From the NCBI GenBank assembly GCA_963668115.1, contig OY764147.1, forward strand, positions 1,798,001 to 1,862,000: a stretch of 64,000 nt of DNA. Reading direction: 5' to 3'. Below are positions 60,842 to 64,000 of this stretch, piece by piece; within the stretch, counting starts at the first letter, position 1; every line of letters begins with the position of its first letter. The notes below the pieces were generated by a model. It was not told where the DNA came from and searched no databases. It saw only the letters and a program-made list of their open reading frames with translations. Origin of the DNA: Plut-88900 sp963668115 (lineage in GTDB: Bacteria > Chloroflexota > Dehalococcoidia > Plut-88900). The translations under genes and the position numbers were made by a program.

Positions 60842-61605
60842 CGGTCGACCAAATACCCTCAACAACACAAGGAGGAACACCAAAAACCTAGGGAAGCCCA
60901 CCCGACCCCACCCGAGGACGCATCCCCGATACAAGCTTGCCCCCGAGACGTCGGGGGTCAGGGATGTCGCCCCCTCACCACCGGGTCCCGTGCCCCTTCC
61001 CTAACCCCCAGGCGATGGATAGACGCCCTGGATAGAAGCCAAAGCGGACCGGCCATCCCCCGCCGAGAGACCCTCTCGGAGGCCGGTTTGTAGCGAGGCT
61101 TACGCTATATCAAGCGAGGGGAAGGGCGGGCCGGCCTACCCCGACCGGGACTGGTTCCCGGGGGTCGGCCCGCCGGCGAGCTTGCGCCATATATCAAGCG
61201 AGGGGTAAGGCGGACTGGCTCTACCCCGCTGGGACCGGGTCCCGGGGGCCAGCCCGTTGGCGAGGCTTGCGCCATATCAAGCGAGGGGTTTCCTGGACCG
61301 CCCAGACCCGAGGGTGCGCTCCAGGTAAAGTAACTCCCGGGGGCCACAGCTGGATCACTGGCCCCCTGTGCGCAAGCAATTGCGTGGGAGAGGGTCAAGG
61401 CTCGGATGTCTGCCCGGACAGCTCGAGCATCGTATCAAGCAGAAGGGTGCGGCCGGCTGCAATCCGCCCCACGGCGGACCTCCATGGCCCCCGACAGCCG
61501 AGCACCGCAGGAGAGTGGAGGCCACCGGCTCGCCAGGTGCGTCTTCCATCGCCGACCCAAAACCCAGCAGACAAACCGAAAACAGAAACCCCACAATCGA
61601 ATATC
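60842..61605 (+). ncRNA. Candidate large structured non-coding RNA, copy 1
   Basis: About 760 nt. A leader shared with copy 2 is followed by a body closed by a long-range helix: GGCGATGGA, AGACGC and CCTGG (61011-61031, one bulge) pair with CCAGG, GCGTCT and TCCATCGCC (61533-61553, one bulge), 20 bp. Inside, ACCGGCC/GGCCGGT encloses CCGAGAG/CTCTCGG. Three near-repeat units of about 83 nt follow (61092-61300), each with a small GCG(A)/CGC stem, TATCAAGCGAGGGG, and a larger G/C hairpin. AGCG/CGCT in unit 1 becomes GGCG/CGCC in units 2 and 3, so pairing is kept. A fourth partial TATCAAGC occurs at 61432. The A/C-rich tail matches copy 2. No known class recognised; open frames here look random. 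Confidence 0.55.
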
Positions 61606-61668
61606 CGCCTTAGGAGGACTGAATAAAGACCCGGCGTGTCACCAGCACACCGAACCGGTACACTGCCT

Positions 61669-61696
61669 TTGAACGGCTAGGCCATTGGGCTATAAT
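61669..61696 (+). promoter_or_regulatory. Promoter of the MIP18-like/mrp unit
   Basis: TTGAAC (61669-61674), 16 bp, TATAAT (61691-61696). GGAGG and the ATG follow 20-30 bp later. Confidence 0.75.
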
Positions 61697-61724
61697 GAAC
61701 TCAACGTCCCCCAATGGAGGAGTT

Positions 61725-62033
61725 ATGGCTACCATAACCGAGCAGGAAGTACTGGAAGCTCTCAGCGACATCTACGACCCCGAAATCCCGATGATCAACA
61801 TCGTGGACCTCGGCCTGATCTACGACGTAGACATCAAGGACAGTGAGGTCATGGTCACCATGTCCCTCACGGCCCAGGGGTGCCCCATGGCCGGCAGCAT
61901 CGGTGGAGTTTGCACCGAGGCGGTGGAGGCAATCCCCGGCGTGGAGAACGCCTACGTCGACATCGTGTGGGACCCGCCCTGGACCCCCGACCTGATCACC
62001 GAAGAGGGCAAGCGGGCCCTGGGCTGGGAATAG
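61725..62033 (+). CDS. MIP18/DUF59-family iron-sulfur assembly protein
   Basis: 102 aa from the ATG at 61725, which follows GGAGG. ITEQEVLEALSDIYDPEIPMINIVDLGLIYDV and VTMSLTAQGCPMAGSIGGVC, with the conserved Cys, are the DUF59 pattern shared with SufT and PaaD. It sits 16 bases before an Mrp-type ATPase. In many bacteria DUF59 is fused to the N-terminus of Mrp; here it is a separate chain. Role: Fe-S cluster assembly or transfer. Confidence 0.88.
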   Translation: MATITEQEVLEALSDIYDPEIPMINIVDLGLIYDVDIKDSEVMVTMSLTAQGCPMAGSIGGVCTEAVEAIPGVENAYVDIVWDPPWTPDLITEEGKRALGWE

Positions 62034-62049
62034 TCGAAAGCAGGATCTG

Positions 62050-62910
62050 ATGCCTGAGCCGATCAAGCCGATCGTCGGCAAGAAGAACATGACCGAGCAG
62101 GACAAGGCTCGGATTGCCGCTATGAAGCGCAACTGGGAGCAGAGGCGCAAGGTCGGCGAAAACCTTGGCAAGATCAAGAACAAGATCGCCGTCTACAGCG
62201 GCAAGGGCGGCGTGGGGAAGACCACCATAGCCGTCAACCTGGCCGTGCTGCTTGCCCAGAAAGGGCACTCGGTAGGTCTGCTGGACGCCGACATAGACTG
62301 CCCGAATGTCATCCGGATGCTGCACATGCACTCGGGCCCTTCCTCCGATGACGACGGGAAGATAATCCCCGCCGAGAAGCACGGCGTGAAGGTCATGTCG
62401 ATGGGGTTCTTCCAGAAGAACGAACTGGAAGCCATCATCTGGCGCGGCCCGATGATCCACAACGCCATCAACCAGTTCCTCGAACTGACTTCCTGGGGAG
62501 ACCTGGACTACCTCGTCGTGGACCTCCCTCCCGGCACCTCCGATGCACCGCTGACGATCATGCAGGTGCTGAAGCTGGACGGGTTCGTAGTGGTGACTAC
62601 GCCGCAGGACTTGTCCTTTGTGGATGCCGTGCGGTCCATCAACATGATCCGCAAGATGAACGTGAACATCCTGGGCGTGGTCGAGAACATGTCCGGGGAG
62701 ATTTTCGGGCAGGGGGCCGGGGAGGCCATCTCCGACAGGCTCGGGATCAAGTTCCTGGGCAGGTTCGAGCTTCACCGGGCATTCAGCGACATGTCGGCCC
62801 CCGTGGTGCTGAGGGACGAGGGTATCAAGAAGCAGTTCGCCGAAGTGCTGGACGGCGCGCTTTCGGAGCTCAGCCCGGCGGAAAGCGGCGCTAGCGTCCC
62901 ATCGAGCTAG
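62050..62910 (+). CDS. Mrp/ApbC-type iron-sulfur carrier P-loop ATPase
   Basis: 286 aa. Deviant Walker A YSGKGGVGKTTIAVNLA, switch I DADIDCPNVI, Walker B LVVDLPPGTSDAPLT and VVTTPQDLSFVDAVRS. A basic N-terminal extension (MTEQDKARIAAMKRNWEQRRK) is unusual. After GVVENMS the family normally has a CPxC motif that binds the bridging cluster; here the sequence reads GEIFGQGAGE with no Cys. Cluster binding may use other residues, or the protein may have only an ATPase/partner role. It is translated with the DUF59 protein and overlaps the 3' end of the convergent SDR by 20 bp. Confidence 0.9.
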   Translation: MPEPIKPIVGKKNMTEQDKARIAAMKRNWEQRRKVGENLGKIKNKIAVYSGKGGVGKTTIAVNLAVLLAQKGHSVGLLDADIDCPNVIRMLHMHSGPSSDDDGKIIPAEKHGVKVMSMGFFQKNELEAIIWRGPMIHNAINQFLELTSWGDLDYLVVDLPPGTSDAPLTIMQVLKLDGFVVVTTPQDLSFVDAVRSINMIRKMNVNILGVVENMSGEIFGQGAGEAISDRLGIKFLGRFELHRAFSDMSAPVVLRDEGIKKQFAEVLDGALSELSPAESGASVPSS

Positions 62911-63719
62911 TCAGCCCGCCATCAATCGCGATGGTCTGCCCCGTAACGTAGGCTGCGGCCTCGGAGGCCAGGTATACGGCCAAAAGGCCCACCTCTCTGA
63001 GTTCACCACCCCTTCTCATTGGAATGCTGCGCAGGAGTCGCTTGCGCAGTTCTTCATTTTCGAACTCGGGCGCCATCATCTCCGTGTGAAATGCGCCGGG
63101 GGCGATGGTGTTGACGGTGATGCCGTTGCGGGCCCACTCAAGGGCGAGGCTCCTCGTCAGCCCCGACATGGCAGCTTTGGAGGTGGAGTAGAGGCTGTGC
63201 ATCTGCACCCCCCGCATCCCCTCCACCGATGAGATGTTGATGATGCGACCCCACCTCTTGTCCAGCATGTGAGGGGCCGCAGCCCTGATACATCGGAAGG
63301 CGCTGGTCAGGTTGGAGTCGAGGACATAGCTCCACTCTTCGTTGCTGGTGGGTTGGAAGAACTCCGGAGGCAGTCCCTCGGCCTTGGGGGCGAAGCCAGG
63401 GATTGGGACGAGGGGCTTCACGACGGCTACCCCCGCGTTGTTCACAAGGATGTCGAGGCTGCCGAAGGTCTCAACGGTGCGGTCGACCAGGGAGGCAATA
63501 TCTTCGTCGCGGGTGACGTCGGTAACAACGGAGAGGGCATGGCCGCCGGCAGCCTTGATTTCTGACTCAGTCTCCTGGAGCTTGGACTCTGTACGTCCGG
63601 CAATGGCGACTCGGGCGCCGGCTTCCGCAAGGGCCAAGGGCGATCCCCTTTCCGATTCCGCGGCCTCCGCCGGTGACGATTGCCACCTTCCCAGTCAGGT
63701 CGAATTCAGGTAAGGGCAT
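62891..63719 (-). CDS. SDR-family oxidoreductase, frameshifted near the 5' end
   Basis: Classical short-chain dehydrogenase. The N-terminus MPLPEFDLTGKVAIVTGGGRGIGKGIA is encoded from the ATG at 63719 in one frame. From about 63637 the continuation ALAEAGARVAIAGRTESKL lies in the next frame and runs to the stop at 62891. A single extra base in CCCTTGGCCC near 63640 explains the break. NNAG, NISSVEG and YSTSKAA (Ser, Tyr, Lys) are intact downstream. The open frame alone (62891-63637) lacks the TGxxxGxG motif. It may be a pseudogene or an assembly error. The ending ITIDGGLTSSMGR-like tail is normal for the family. Confidence 0.82.
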
Positions 63720-63765
63720 GGCTGGAGTTCCGTCGTAAGAAGGGTAACCCGAGGGCCTAAGAAGG

Positions 63766-64000
63766 TCAGGAGGAAGTGCGCAGGGTGCTTTCTCCGGCCT
63801 CGGGGGAGGGTTGGGACGTTTGGGCGCCACGGAGATTGCCTCTCCACTGCCGGACCCGGTTAAGCACCTTGCTCTGAAGGTATTCGATCTCTTCCACCAG
63901 GGCTTCTCGATAATGGGAGCTGTATTCGCCCATATCGCGGTATTTCTTGTAGCGGGTCTTGACCAGCTTCCTTATGGGAATGGCCTGCACACGTAGAAGC
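63766..64000 (-). CDS. Unrecognised protein, possibly partial at the window end
   Basis: The frame is open to the window edge on the minus strand; a GTG at 63990 would give about 74 aa. Charged helical sequence (KYRDMGEYSSHYREALVEEIEYLQSKV) is followed by a disordered-looking Ser/Pro/Gly tail. It may be the C-terminal end of a longer gene beyond base 64000. No family recognised. Confidence 0.45.
   Translation of the reverse strand, partial: LLRVQAIPIRKLVKTRYKKYRDMGEYSSHYREALVEEIEYLQSKVLNRVRQWRGNLRGAQTSQPSPEAGESTLRTSS

Noticed and set aside
60842..61605. RNase P RNA, tmRNA or 6S RNA
   Set aside because: No GAGGAAAGUCC core, no tRNA-like ends or tag frame, and the length and architecture do not fit 6S. 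A covariance search would be decisive.
60842..61626. Protein-coding reading of the structured RNA (open frames of 80-130 codons)
   Set aside because: The frames are Pro/Arg/Gly-rich, overlap in several phases, have no ribosome binding sites and do not resemble proteins. The base-pairing pattern explains the sequence better.

Overview
The window looks like a stretch of a GC-rich Chloroflexota chromosome, most like the SAR202 / Dehalococcoidia-related marine lineages. I infer this from the gene families, not from a marker phylogeny: many amidohydrolase-superfamily paralogs, an F420-type luciferase-like oxidoreductase, paired CaiB/BaiF CoA-transferases, crotonase, SDRs, MaoC-type hot-dog proteins, a transcription-terminating T-box before ilvB, and very large cadherin/Ig/FnIII surface proteins. 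Two genes carry single-base frameshifts that leave the rest of the protein intact, which fits either recent decay or draft/metagenomic assembly error.

Layout. 0-8.3 kb: the start of ilvB with promoter and T-box leader, then aldo/keto reductase, MBL hydrolase, amidohydrolase, SRPBCC protein, LLM oxidoreductase (frameshifted), and an ABM-SDR-rnhA unit. 8.4-15.5 kb: a promoter and four tandem same-strand amidohydrolases, two of them recent near-copies, opposed by an amidohydrolase/SelA-like PLP enzyme pair. 15.6-16.1 kb: a small membrane protein and tRNA-Thr. 16.2-36.3 kb: a surface-protein region with three giant secreted proteins of cadherin-like, Ig-like and FnIII repeats that share one C-terminal EF-hand-like module, a TM-anchored stalk protein, a divergent ureABC set and small coiled-coil membrane proteins. 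36.5-44.9 kb: MarR regulator, methyltransferase, HEPN-like protein, another coiled-coil membrane protein, a candidate structured RNA on the minus strand, then three lipoproteins (ankyrin, HtrA-like protease, five-repeat Cache-like) and tRNA-Asn. 44.9-57.9 kb: MFS transporter, crotonase, amidohydrolase, FitAB-type toxin-antitoxin with operator palindrome, tRNA-Gln, two hot-dog proteins, an orphan PD-(D/E)XK-like protein, two CoA-transferases, uvrB, an unrecognised family and a methyltransferase. 57.9-64 kb: dispersed repeats, two membrane proteins, an IS30 element, a second and larger copy of the candidate structured RNA, MIP18-like and Mrp ATPase genes, a frameshifted SDR and a partial gene.

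How the parts fit. The metabolic genes suggest oxidation and hydrolysis of diverse organic acids, amides and cyclic compounds (amidohydrolases, LLM oxidoreductase, CoA activation by CaiB, hydration by crotonase/MaoC). The surface genes suggest calcium-dependent extracellular adhesion or scaffolding. The strongest candidate for something undescribed is the pair of large structured RNA elements at about 60.84-61.6 kb (+) and 38.83-39.28 kb (-). Each has its own -35/-10 promoter, a shared leader, a shared A/C-rich tail, and a long-range closing helix whose two strands lie about 500 nt (copy 1) or 280 nt (copy 2) apart and are preserved by different bases in the two copies.
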